A DNA stretch of 32,719 nucleotides from Myxococcales bacterium (lineage in GTDB: Bacteria; Myxococcota_A; Polyangia; Haliangiales; Haliangiaceae), in contig JAEUJX010000140.1 in assembly GCA_016794545.1 (NCBI GenBank), positions 1-32,719 of the forward strand, read 5' to 3'. Of the stretch, positions 5,921 to 13,495 are shown piece by piece. The notes under the pieces were generated by a model, which was not told the DNA's origin, ran no database searches, and saw only the letters and a program-made list of their open reading frames with translations. Position 1 is the stretch's first letter; every line of letters begins with the position of its first letter. Position numbers and translations under genes: made by a program.

Positions 5921-6634
5921 ATGCACCGCGTTCCGCTCCTGGTACTGGCCGCCGCGTTCGTCGTTCCGCCTCCTGCCGCCGCTGCAGATTGTGCGCCGGC
6001 CGACCTGCAGACGGTCGTGATCACCAGGCAGGACGCGGCCGTACCCGCCGACGGCGGCATCCTCGTCGTCTCGACCGCGGGCGGGACACGCACCCCCGAG
6101 AAGAACGCCGAGGCCGTCCGCCCCACGTGGAAGCTTCGCGCGGGCGCCTCGTCGAGCGCGCCGAAGATCGACGTCTACGCGCCGGGCCTCGCGGTGTACC
6201 GGCTGGGCGCGGTGAAGGGCGCCGCCGAGCTCCTCGACGACGACGGCAAGGCCGTGGTCAAGGTCACGCCGGACCCGGCGAAGGCCGCGCCGCTCGCCGC
6301 GCCGAACGTGAAGAAGATCGAGTACCTCGCGACGCTGTCGCGGCGCTCGTGGCAGCGCATCGAGGTCACGCTCGATGCGGCACCGCCGGCGGGGACGTAC
6401 GCGATCGTGATCGCCGACGCGAAGGGAAAGGGCGTCTCGTGGAGCGCGGTCAACGCGGGGAGCACGCAGCAGTTCCCGTACACGCACAGCGACTGCGGCG
6501 TCGTGCCGAACGGGACGAGCGTGCCGAGCCCCGGTGAGACCGTCTCCGTGTTCTTCGTCGATGGAGCGGGCCGGCGATCTGCGGCGTCGAAGCCGCTGAA
6601 GCTCGGCGGGAAGCTGCGCCCGGGAAGCGACTGA
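5921..6634 (+). CDS. secreted protein of unknown function
   Basis: 237 residues from ATG at 5921. Residues 1-22 are a clear Sec signal peptide (MHRVPLLVLAAAFVVPP, then AAAAD). The mature protein has two Cys (shortly after the signal and in the HSDCG segment) that could form a disulfide. It is beta-rich with no repeats, membrane helix or catalytic motif that I can name. The middle (IEVTLDAAPPAGTYAIVIAD) looks like an immunoglobulin-like beta-sandwich edge. It is divergent from the small membrane protein/globin pair and is followed 50 bases later by the M16 protease genes on the same strand. A periplasmic or extracellular location is predicted; the function cannot be stated. Confidence 0.75.
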   Translation: MHRVPLLVLAAAFVVPPPAAAADCAPADLQTVVITRQDAAVPADGGILVVSTAGGTRTPEKNAEAVRPTWKLRAGASSSAPKIDVYAPGLAVYRLGAVKGAAELLDDDGKAVVKVTPDPAKAAPLAAPNVKKIEYLATLSRRSWQRIEVTLDAAPPAGTYAIVIADAKGKGVSWSAVNAGSTQQFPYTHSDCGVVPNGTSVPSPGETVSVFFVDGAGRRSAASKPLKLGGKLRPGSD

Positions 6635-6684
6635 CAGACTGCGACAGCCTGGGACACGCACGGGGATGGGGTAGGGTTCGCGCC

Positions 6685-8031
6685 ATGAAACTGCTCCCCC
6701 TGTTGCTGGCGGGCGCGATCGCACTGGCGTCGTCGGCGGCCCGCGCCGACGAGCCGAAGATCGCGTACCAGAAGTTCCAGCTTCCGAACGGCCTCAAGGT
6801 CTACGTGATCGAGGACCACAAGGCGCCGATCGCCTACGAGGTGCTCTGGTTCGAGGTCGGCTCCAAGGACGAGATCGCGAACCGCACCGGCTTCGCGCAC
6901 CTGTTCGAGCACCTGATGTTCAAGGGCTCGGCGCACCTGCCCGACGGCCTCATGGACAAGCTGCTCGAGGCCGCTGGCGGCTGGTCGAACGCGTTCACGT
7001 CGAGCGACATGACCGTGTACCAGAACGTCGGGGGCTCGAACTTTCTCGAGACGATGCTGTGGATCGAGGCGGACCGCGTCGCGGGCCTGCTCGACACGTT
7101 CGATCAGCCGAAGCTCGACAACCAGCGTGACGTCGTGCTGAACGAGCGCCGGCAGAGCTACGAGAACCGGCCGTACGGGATGGCGTCGCTCCTGATCTCC
7201 GAGGCTTTGTGGCCAAAGGATCACGGCTATCACTGGTCGACGATCGGGTACCCCGCGGACCTCAAGGCCGCGCAGGTCAACGACGTGGCGCAGTTCTTCC
7301 GCACCTACTACGTCCCGAACAACGCGACGATGGTGATCGCGGGCGACGTGAAGTTCGACGAGGTCAAGAGGCTCGTCGAGAAGTACTTCTCGTTCCTGCC
7401 GAAGGCGGCGGAGCCGGCGCGCCCGAAGTACAAGACGCCGGCGCCGATCACGAAGGAGATCGTGCTGGCGACGACCGACGACGTGCAGGTGCCGCGCGTG
7501 TACCTGACGTGGCGCGGCCCGAGCGGGTTCACCGCCGAGGAGCCCGCGCTCGATGCGCTCGGATCGATCCTCGGGGACGGCAAGTCGAGCCGGCTCTACA
7601 AGCGGCTCGTCTATGACGAGAAGATCGCGCAGGACGTCCACGCGGGCTTCCAGGGCGAGCAGATCGGCGGTGCGTTCCAGATCGTGGCGACCGCGAAGCC
7701 GGGCGTCGATCCGAAGCGGCTGATCGCGGAGATCAGCGAGGAGGTCGCGAAGATCGCCGGAGCGGCGCCGTCGCAGGCCGAGGTCGAGCGCGCGGTCAAC
7801 GCGCGCGAGGCGTCGTTCCTGAACGGGCTGGAGCCGACGCTGCAGCGCGCGATCCTGCTGGCCAGCTACGACGTCCAGGCCGGGGACCCCGACTACTTCG
7901 CCAAGGATCTCGCGCGCCGCCGCGCGGTCACCGCGCAGCAGATCCAGGCTGCCGCGGCGAAGTATCTGAAGCCGAACGCACGTGTCGTGCTGACGATCAG
8001 CCCCGGCAAGAAGCCGCAGGAGAAGAAGTGA
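6685..8031 (+). CDS. M16-family zinc peptidase, catalytic subunit
   Basis: 448 residues with a Sec signal peptide (cleavage likely after SSAARA, residue ~21). The inverted zinc motif HxxEH is present as HLFEH at 72-76 (zinc ligands His72 and His76, base Glu75), with the distal Glu ligand in LNERR (Glu154). N-terminal QLPNGLKVYVIEDHKAPI is typical of the family. The second half carries the non-catalytic M16 C-terminal repeat, including LGDGKSSRLYKRLV. M16 peptidases are clam-shaped chambers that degrade peptides and unfolded segments; bacterial two-subunit forms pair a catalytic and a substrate-binding chain. The next gene is that second chain, with overlapping stop and start. Periplasmic peptide breakdown is the likely job. 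Confidence 0.93.
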   Translation: MKLLPLLLAGAIALASSAARADEPKIAYQKFQLPNGLKVYVIEDHKAPIAYEVLWFEVGSKDEIANRTGFAHLFEHLMFKGSAHLPDGLMDKLLEAAGGWSNAFTSSDMTVYQNVGGSNFLETMLWIEADRVAGLLDTFDQPKLDNQRDVVLNERRQSYENRPYGMASLLISEALWPKDHGYHWSTIGYPADLKAAQVNDVAQFFRTYYVPNNATMVIAGDVKFDEVKRLVEKYFSFLPKAAEPARPKYKTPAPITKEIVLATTDDVQVPRVYLTWRGPSGFTAEEPALDALGSILGDGKSSRLYKRLVYDEKIAQDVHAGFQGEQIGGAFQIVATAKPGVDPKRLIAEISEEVAKIAGAAPSQAEVERAVNAREASFLNGLEPTLQRAILLASYDVQAGDPDYFAKDLARRRAVTAQQIQAAAAKYLKPNARVVLTISPGKKPQEKK

Positions 8032-9491
8032 TGAACCGCCTGATCATGGTCACCGCGCTCGTGATGTCCGCGCCGGCGCTCGCCGCGCCGAGTGTGTTCG
8101 ACAGGTCGGAGATCAAGGACTGGACGAAGCAGCCGGAGCCGACGACCGAGCCGACGTTCAAGCCGCCGGTCGCGCAGAAGCTCAGGCTGAAGAACGGCGT
8201 GCAGCTGCTCGTCGTCGAGAATCACAAGCTGCCGATCGTGTCGCTCGCGCTCGTGGTGCCGGGCGCGGGGTTCGCCGCCGATCCGAAGGGCAAGGGCGGT
8301 CTCGCGTCGTTCACGGCCGACCTGCTCGACGAGGGCGCGGGCGGCCTGTCGGCGATCGCGATCGCCGAGGAGACCGACCGGCTCGGCGCGAGCATCGGCA
8401 TCGGCGCCGACGCGGACGCCGCGTACGTCACGGTGAGCACGCTCGCGAAGACGCTCGATCAGACGATCGACCTCGCGACCAAGCTCGTGACGCAGCCCGC
8501 GTTCGATGACAAGGAGGCCGAGCGCGTGCACGGTGATCGCGCGACCTCCCTCGAGCTGCGGCGAGATCGGCCGCGCGAGGTAGCGCAGATGCTGCTCGCG
8601 GGCGCGATCTACGGACCGCAGTCGGCCTACGGCCACCCGGGCGCGGGCGTGCGGGAGGAGTTCGCATCCGTGACCGTCGCCGACGCGCGCGCGTTCTACA
8701 AGGAGACCTGGAACCCGGCCGTGATGACGCTCGTCATCGCCGGCGACGTGGACCCGAAGGCGCTGCAGGCCAAGCTCGACGCGAGCCTCGGCGCGTGGAA
8801 GCCGTCGGGCGCGAAGCGCGGCAAGCCGGTCTCCGCCGCTGCCGCGAAGGTCCCGAGCCGCCTGCTGCTGGTCGACCGCGCGGGCGCCGCGCAGTCCGAC
8901 GTGCGGATCGGGCTCCTCGGTCCGGGTCGCAAGGATCCGCGGTTCTTCGCGTTCGAGGTCTACCGCACGACGCTCGGTGACGGCTTCACGAGCCGCCTCG
9001 TCCAGCGCCTGCGCGAGCAGCTCGGGATCACGTACGGGGCGAACGCGAGCATGGACTGGCGCGTCGCGCGCGGACCGTTCGTGATCAGCACGGCGATCGT
9101 CACGCCCGCGACCGGCCAGGGCATCTTCGAGACGCTGAAGATGGTCGAGGAGCTGACCACCACGGACGTCCCGGCCGCCGAGCTCGACAAGTCGAAGCAG
9201 AACCTCATCCGCGCGCTCCCCGCCCGGTTCGAGACCAACGCGTCGACCGCCGACACGTTCGCCGAGCTCGCGCTCCAGGGCCTGCCGATCGACTGGTACG
9301 CGCGCTACGCGGACGGCATCCGCAAGGTCACCGCGAAGGACGTCAAGGCGGTCGCGAAGGCGGCCGTCCCGGCGCGGTCCGTGATCGTCTCGATCGTCGG
9401 CGACCTCGCGAAGATCCGCGCCGATCTCGACAAGCTCGGCCTCGGCGAGCCCGTCCTGTTCGACCTGCACGGCGCGCCGGTGAAGAAGTAG
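8031..9491 (+). CDS. M16-family peptidase-like protein, non-catalytic partner
   Basis: 486 residues from ATG at 8031, which shares one base with the stop of the catalytic subunit (TGATG), so it is translationally coupled. A signal peptide (MNRLIMVTALVMSAPALAA) is followed by about 25 Pro/Thr/Lys-rich residues, then the M16 fold (LRLKNGVQLLVVENHKLPIV). At the zinc-motif position the chain reads LASFTADLLDEGA, so both His ligands and the catalytic Glu of HxxEH are gone. The C-terminal repeat is well kept, with TTLGDGFTSRLVQRLREQLG and TYGANA. This is the usual division of labour in bacterial M16B pairs: this subunit shapes the chamber and binds substrate. Confidence 0.92.
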   Translation: MNRLIMVTALVMSAPALAAPSVFDRSEIKDWTKQPEPTTEPTFKPPVAQKLRLKNGVQLLVVENHKLPIVSLALVVPGAGFAADPKGKGGLASFTADLLDEGAGGLSAIAIAEETDRLGASIGIGADADAAYVTVSTLAKTLDQTIDLATKLVTQPAFDDKEAERVHGDRATSLELRRDRPREVAQMLLAGAIYGPQSAYGHPGAGVREEFASVTVADARAFYKETWNPAVMTLVIAGDVDPKALQAKLDASLGAWKPSGAKRGKPVSAAAAKVPSRLLLVDRAGAAQSDVRIGLLGPGRKDPRFFAFEVYRTTLGDGFTSRLVQRLREQLGITYGANASMDWRVARGPFVISTAIVTPATGQGIFETLKMVEELTTTDVPAAELDKSKQNLIRALPARFETNASTADTFAELALQGLPIDWYARYADGIRKVTAKDVKAVAKAAVPARSVIVSIVGDLAKIRADLDKLGLGEPVLFDLHGAPVKK

Positions 9492-9508
9492 CCCGTCGGG
9501 GCAGCCGG

Positions 9509-11959
9509 TCAGCGGATGTCGACGTTGCTGTGCGCGAACAGCCAGGCGCGCAGCGGCGGCCCTTCGGGCGGCTCCTCGACGTCGAGGCGCCAGATGCGGG
9601 CGGTGTCGTCCTCGGAGCCGGAGATGATGCGGCCGTCGCGGGTGAACCCGACGGCCTTCACGGCGTTGGGGTGACCGGTGAAGCGGCGGCCCTTGCCGCC
9701 GGTGATCGGCCAGACCCAGACGGTCGTGTCGATGCCGGCCGAGGCGACCCACGCGCCGTCGGCGCTGATGTCCATGTCCTTGATGCCGGCGAGGTTGCCC
9801 TCGAGGTCGATCGTGGGGCCCTCCGGGATCGCGTAGACATGGACGAGCTCGTCGCCGCCGGCGGAGGCGAGGTGCTTGCCGTCGGGGGTGAACACCAGCT
9901 TGCGGCACACGTCGATGTGGCTGCCGAGCGTCCGCAGGCGCTTGCCCTCGATCGTCCACAGCGTCGCGATGCCGTCCTCGTCGCCCGCCGCGAGCAGCGT
10001 GTTGTCGGGCGAGACGACGAGCGTGCGGAGCTCGGCGGCGTGCGCTTGCTGGAGGCGCGACGCCCCGGTCAGCGGGTCGATGCGTATGATCACGCCGTCG
10101 TAGCCGCCGACGAGGAGCGTCTTGCCGTCGCGTGTCCAGGTCACCGCGCGCAGGCCGTGCGTGTGGTGCACGAGCTCGCGGCCCTTCCCGCTCGCCACGT
10201 CCCATAACCAGAACGTACCGTCCTCGCTGGTCGAGGCGAGCTGCGCGCCATCCGGCGAGAACGCGACGCCGCGCACGGTCGCACCGTGGCCCGAGAGCTT
10301 GCGGCCCGTGCCGGCGGCGAGCTCCCACAGCCACACGTCGTGGTCCGTCCCGGCCGTGGCGAGGTGGGTGCCGTCGGCGGACATCGTCATCGTCTCGATC
10401 GGGCCGACGTGACCCTTCAGCGCGATCGACGTCCCCTTGTCGAGGTCCCACCAGCGCGCGGTGCCGTCGTCGCTGCCGGTCGCGGCGTGGGTGTCGTCGG
10501 GCGAGACGATCACGTGCTCGACGTCGTTGCCGTGACCGACGAGCGCGCGCGCGAGGCCGAGCCGCGCGGCATCGACGGCGATCTCGTGCGCGCGCGGCTC
10601 GGCGAGCGCCTGATCGGAGGCCTTGCGCAGCCAGGCGGCCGCGCGGCTCGGGTCGACGTCGAGCATCGCCTTCGCCTGATCGAGCAGCACCTTGTCGGTC
10701 GCGCGCTCGGCCTTGATCTGCGCGATCTCGGCCTCCTCCTTGGCCACCTTCAGCGTGCGGAACGACAGCACGAGCACGACGACCAGCACGATCGCCGCGA
10801 ACAGCGAGACGCCGACGGTGATCCGGTGCCGCCAGACCCAGCGCTTCAGCAGCTCCCACAGCCCGTACTCGTGCGAGGCCACGAGCTTGCCGGCGGCGAA
10901 CTGGCGGAGCTCGTCGGCGAGCTGCTTCGCGCTCTGGTAGCGGTCGGCCGGATCGAGCTCCATCGCGTGCTCGACGATGGTGGCCAGCTCGGGCGGTACG
11001 CGCGGCTCGCGCTCGGCGATCGGCCGGCGCCGTCCGTTCGAGACCGCCTCGATCACCTCGTCGGTCGAGTGACCGCGATACGGCGGCGTTCCCGACAGCA
11101 GCGTGTAGAGCAGCGTGCCGAGCGCGTAGATGTCGGTCCGCTCGTCGACGGCGTCGCCGCGCGCCTGCTCGGGCGCCATGTACGACGGCGTGCCGAGCAC
11201 CGCGCCCGCGTGCGTGAGCGAGCTGTCCGAGGACGATCCGGACTCCTCCGGCACCGGCGTGTCGGGACGGTGCGGGGCCTCGACGGCGCGGAGGTCCTTC
11301 GCGAGCCCCCAGTCGATCACGACGGTCTCGCCGAACGGACCGATCAGCACGTTCGACGGCTTGAGGTCGCGGTGCAGCACGCCCTCGCTGTGCGCATACG
11401 CGATCGCATCGGCGACCGCGATCGCGTGCGGCAGCAGCGCGATGCGCTCCTCGAGCGTCTTCGTCTCCTCGAGCACCACCTCGAGCGAGCGGCCGCGTAC
11501 GCGCTCCATCGCGTAGAACGCGCGACCATCGCCGAGCACGCCGGCCTCGTACACGCGGACGATCGACGGGTGCTGGAGGCGCGCGGTGATCAGCGCCTCG
11601 CGCTCGAACCGGGGATCGATCCGCTGGCCCTCGTGGCGCGTGACCTTGATGACGACATCGCGGCGCAGCCGGCGATCGCGCGCCGACAGGATCTTCCCCA
11701 TGCCGCCGCGCGCGAGCTCCGGTCCGATCGCGTAGCTCGCGGCATCGACGGTCGGCAGCGCGGCGAGATCGGTGACGACTCCCGGACCGGGGAGCGTCGC
11801 GGCGTGGCCCTCGAGCGGCGTCTCGTGCGGGCCGGGCGCCACCGTCTCGCCGTGCGCATCGATGGTCTCTCCGACCCCGACCAGCGAGGCGACCGTGCCC
11901 GCGGGCGCACCGTGCCCTCCGGGCAGAGTCGCCGCCTTGCCGGGATCCCCCTCACTCAT
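9509..11959 (-). CDS. membrane-anchored Ser/Thr protein kinase with WD40 sensor domain
   Basis: 816 residues from ATG at 11959. Residues 1-70 are a disordered Thr/Pro/Gly-rich head with two ATLPG repeats. The Pkn2-type kinase domain spans about 76-355: glycine loop ARGGMGKI, Lys105 (VVIKV), catalytic loop HRDLKPSN (Asp198), DWG in place of DFG (216-218), GTPSYMAPEQ (APE 262-264) and DERTDIYALG. A transmembrane helix lies at about 382-401. A helical segment follows, then seven or more WD40 repeats (about 470-800, e.g. GHGATVRGVAFSPDGAQLAS), expected to be on the far side of the membrane as a beta-propeller sensor. DWG is common in this bacterial subfamily and does not imply inactivity. Divergent from two oxygenase-like genes, with 80 bases between. 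Confidence 0.95.
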   Translation of the reverse strand: MSEGDPGKAATLPGGHGAPAGTVASLVGVGETIDAHGETVAPGPHETPLEGHAATLPGPGVVTDLAALPTVDAASYAIGPELARGGMGKILSARDRRLRRDVVIKVTRHEGQRIDPRFEREALITARLQHPSIVRVYEAGVLGDGRAFYAMERVRGRSLEVVLEETKTLEERIALLPHAIAVADAIAYAHSEGVLHRDLKPSNVLIGPFGETVVIDWGLAKDLRAVEAPHRPDTPVPEESGSSSDSSLTHAGAVLGTPSYMAPEQARGDAVDERTDIYALGTLLYTLLSGTPPYRGHSTDEVIEAVSNGRRRPIAEREPRVPPELATIVEHAMELDPADRYQSAKQLADELRQFAAGKLVASHEYGLWELLKRWVWRHRITVGVSLFAAIVLVVVLVLSFRTLKVAKEEAEIAQIKAERATDKVLLDQAKAMLDVDPSRAAAWLRKASDQALAEPRAHEIAVDAARLGLARALVGHGNDVEHVIVSPDDTHAATGSDDGTARWWDLDKGTSIALKGHVGPIETMTMSADGTHLATAGTDHDVWLWELAAGTGRKLSGHGATVRGVAFSPDGAQLASTSEDGTFWLWDVASGKGRELVHHTHGLRAVTWTRDGKTLLVGGYDGVIIRIDPLTGASRLQQAHAAELRTLVVSPDNTLLAAGDEDGIATLWTIEGKRLRTLGSHIDVCRKLVFTPDGKHLASAGGDELVHVYAIPEGPTIDLEGNLAGIKDMDISADGAWVASAGIDTTVWVWPITGGKGRRFTGHPNAVKAVGFTRDGRIISGSEDDTARIWRLDVEEPPEGPPLRAWLFAHSNVDIR

Positions 11960-11990
11960 CGGCTTCCGTAGGGTAACACCGCGCGAGCTC

Positions 11991-12011
11991 GAGCAGCGCT
12001 ACACGCTGCTC
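11991..12011. promoter_or_regulatory. 8-bp inverted repeat in the kinase/oxygenase divergent region
   Basis: GAGCAGCG and CGCTGCTC form perfect 8-bp arms around the centre CTACA. The repeat lies 29-49 bases upstream of the oxygenase start and 32 bases upstream of the kinase start, so a bound protein would cover the -35 area of either promoter. There is no T-run. An operator shared by both genes is the likeliest reading; a structured kinase 5' leader is the alternative. Confidence 0.45.
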
Positions 12012-12024
12012 GCCGAAGCCGAGC

Positions 12025-12033
12025 TGATATAGA
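12025..12033 (+). promoter_or_regulatory. possible extended -10 promoter element for the oxygenase pair
   Basis: TGATATAGA matches an extended -10 (TG-n-TATAAT-like). It ends six bases before the GTG at 12040, which would place transcription start at or next to the start codon and make the message leaderless. No clear -35 is seen. Confidence 0.35.
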
Positions 12034-12050
12034 GGGTCCGTGTGGACCCT
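12033..12050 (+). promoter_or_regulatory. hairpin with the oxygenase start codon in its loop
   Basis: AGGGTCC (12033-12039) pairs perfectly with GGACCCT (12044-12050) across the loop GTGT, which contains the GTG start codon. The left arm also holds the SD-like AGAGGG. If transcription begins upstream, the RNA could hide its own ribosome site; if the message is leaderless, the left arm is not transcribed and this element has no RNA role. Confidence 0.4.
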
Positions 12051-12600
12051 CGGCCCCGCGTGGCGCGACGAAGCGGCGCTCGCCCGCGCCTGGCGCACCG
12101 CCGCGCCGTTCCCGCACCTCGTGATCGACGATGTCGTTCCCGACGGTCCGCTGATGGAGCTGCTCGACGAGGAGGGCGTCGAGCACCAGGAGGGCGACAT
12201 CTTCGCGTTCGAGGCGAGCCGCGATCTCGACGCGCTCTCCACGGCGTTCGGCGCCGCGCTCTGTGGCCCGCTCGCGCGCATCACGGGCAAGCCGCTCGCG
12301 CGCGCCGCGCTCCGCGCCTATGCCTATCGCCCGGGCCACTACCTCCTGCCTCACACCGATCACCAGGACGGCCTGCCGCGCCTCGTCGCGTTCGCCTACT
12401 ACCTGCCGACGCCCGAGCCTCCGACGGGCGGCGAGCTCGAGCTGTTCCGCGTGACGGCGACGGCGACGGACTCCGCCGCGCTGATCGCGCCGCAGCCCTG
12501 GCGCCTCGCGGTGTTCGACTGCAGCGACGTGTCGCTCCACCAGGTCCGCGAGGTGCTCTCCGGCCTGCGCCTCTCGCTCGCCGGCTGGTTCTACCCGTGA
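12040..12600 (+). CDS. 2-oxoglutarate/Fe(II) oxygenase, prolyl-4-hydroxylase type
   Basis: 186 residues from GTG at 12040. The double-stranded beta-helix core carries the iron ligands HTD (His105, Asp107) in GHYLLPHTDHQDGLPRLVAF, then YYLPTPEPPTGGELELF, a distal His167 in SLHQVREV, and Arg177 in GLRLSLAGWF to bind the 2-oxoglutarate carboxylate. This is the full facial triad plus cosubstrate Arg, so it should be active. Relatives hydroxylate proline or other side chains of proteins, or modify nucleic acids; the substrate cannot be told from sequence. There is no signal peptide, so it is cytoplasmic. It is coupled by a GTGA overlap to a second, smaller oxygenase-like gene. Confidence 0.88.
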   Translation: MWTLGPAWRDEAALARAWRTAAPFPHLVIDDVVPDGPLMELLDEEGVEHQEGDIFAFEASRDLDALSTAFGAALCGPLARITGKPLARAALRAYAYRPGHYLLPHTDHQDGLPRLVAFAYYLPTPEPPTGGELELFRVTATATDSAALIAPQPWRLAVFDCSDVSLHQVREVLSGLRLSLAGWFYP

Positions 12601-13067
12601 GGTTGTCGCGGATCGCCACGATCATCCCCGACGCGCCGGCGCAGATGCCCGCCGTCACCCTCCGCCGCTACGCGCTGCTCGACAGGGGCAGCTACCTCCA
12701 CGCCGACGATGTTCCGCCGCCCGCCGGCGCCCTCGCGCTCGCGCAGACCACCACCGACCGCGCGCTCCGCATCGCCTCCACACGCCTCCTCGTCTTCGAG
12801 CCCGGTGACTACCTGCTCGCGCACCACGATCCGCTCCACGGCGATCACCGCGTCGAGCTGATCTACGACCTCTCGCCCGCGCCCGCCCCCTCGCAGGTCC
12901 GCTACCGCCGCGGCCGCGGCGCCGTGTTCTTCGTGTTTCCCTGCACCCCCGGCGCCGCGTGCGTCGTCGAGCGCGACCCGACGACGCAGAGCTACCACAC
13001 GTACGTCTCCCGGCTCCACGCCGGCGCCTCGATCGTCCGCCTCGTCATCCAGCTCGTGGACACCTGA
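12597..13067 (+). CDS. second 2-oxoglutarate oxygenase-like protein, shortened
   Basis: 156 residues from GTG at 12597, overlapping the stop of the first oxygenase as GTGA; an ATG at 12645 is a less likely start. It keeps the same architecture in shorter form: FEPGDYLLAHHDPLHGDHRV contains HxD (His76, Asp78), then ELIYDLSPAP, GRGAVFFVFPC, and a C-terminal YHTYVSRLHAGASIVRLVIQ in which His134 and Arg148 sit where the distal His and cosubstrate Arg should be. All four key residues appear present, though similarity to its neighbour is low outside these motifs. It may be a separate enzyme or the partner of a heterodimer. The family call rests on motif order by eye. Confidence 0.68.
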   Translation: MRLSRIATIIPDAPAQMPAVTLRRYALLDRGSYLHADDVPPPAGALALAQTTTDRALRIASTRLLVFEPGDYLLAHHDPLHGDHRVELIYDLSPAPAPSQVRYRRGRGAVFFVFPCTPGAACVVERDPTTQSYHTYVSRLHAGASIVRLVIQLVDT

Positions 13068-13195
13068 GCGGTCGGCGCGCCGGGTTGGCGACCTCGGGGA
13101 CGCGCGCGTTGTCAGGGTGTCCGGGAGAGAGAGGCGGGGCCGTGGCGGGACGCGCGGTTGCAGGCGGCACCGAGGGTGCAGTGCGGTCGCGGTGC

Positions 13196-13495
13196 ATGTG
13201 CACGCACTCCGTGATGCATCCGATCGTGGCGTACGACGCGCTCGCGCTCGCCGGGCTGGCGGGGACGGCGATCATCTGGAAGGCATCCGCGCCGACACCG
13301 CGGCCGGGGACCCGGTTCCTGGCCGCGTGGGCGGTGCTGTTCACGTTCGTGTTCGGAACCCTCGGGGCGCGGGACTGGCTCGACCTCTATCGCACCGCGA
13401 TCGGCGGGAGCGTGATGCTGGTCGGCGCGCTGCTCGTCGAGCTCATAGCAGCGGAGACAGCAGTCGTGCTGCCGCGCGCCCGAATCGTGTCTTGA
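13196..13495 (+). CDS. small multi-pass membrane protein
   Basis: From ATG at 13196 this is 99 residues; GTG 13211 or ATG 13214 would trim five or six (MCTHSV). None has a good ribosome site. Three hydrophobic helices are visible: YDALALAGLAGTAIIWK, FLAAWAVLFTFVFGTLGA and GSVMLVGALLVELIAAETAV. No charged catalytic residues or known motif are seen. Its 3' end overlaps the 3' end of the convergent phospholipase-D-type gene by 53 bases, which is unusual and weakens the call slightly, but the hydrophobic pattern is too regular for a shadow frame. A longer open frame upstream is arginine-rich shadow sequence. Confidence 0.6.
   Translation: MCTHSVMHPIVAYDALALAGLAGTAIIWKASAPTPRPGTRFLAAWAVLFTFVFGTLGARDWLDLYRTAIGGSVMLVGALLVELIAAETAVVLPRARIVS

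Noticed and set aside
7893-10859. 988-codon minus-strand open frame across the M16 and kinase genes
   Set aside because: It crosses genes on both strands, shows shadow composition (RRR/RARR runs), and both underlying genes have clear family motifs in other frames.
11300-11320. DWG instead of DFG as evidence of a pseudokinase
   Set aside because: HRDLKPSN, the Lys and APE are intact, and DWG is frequent in WD40-type bacterial Ser/Thr kinases.
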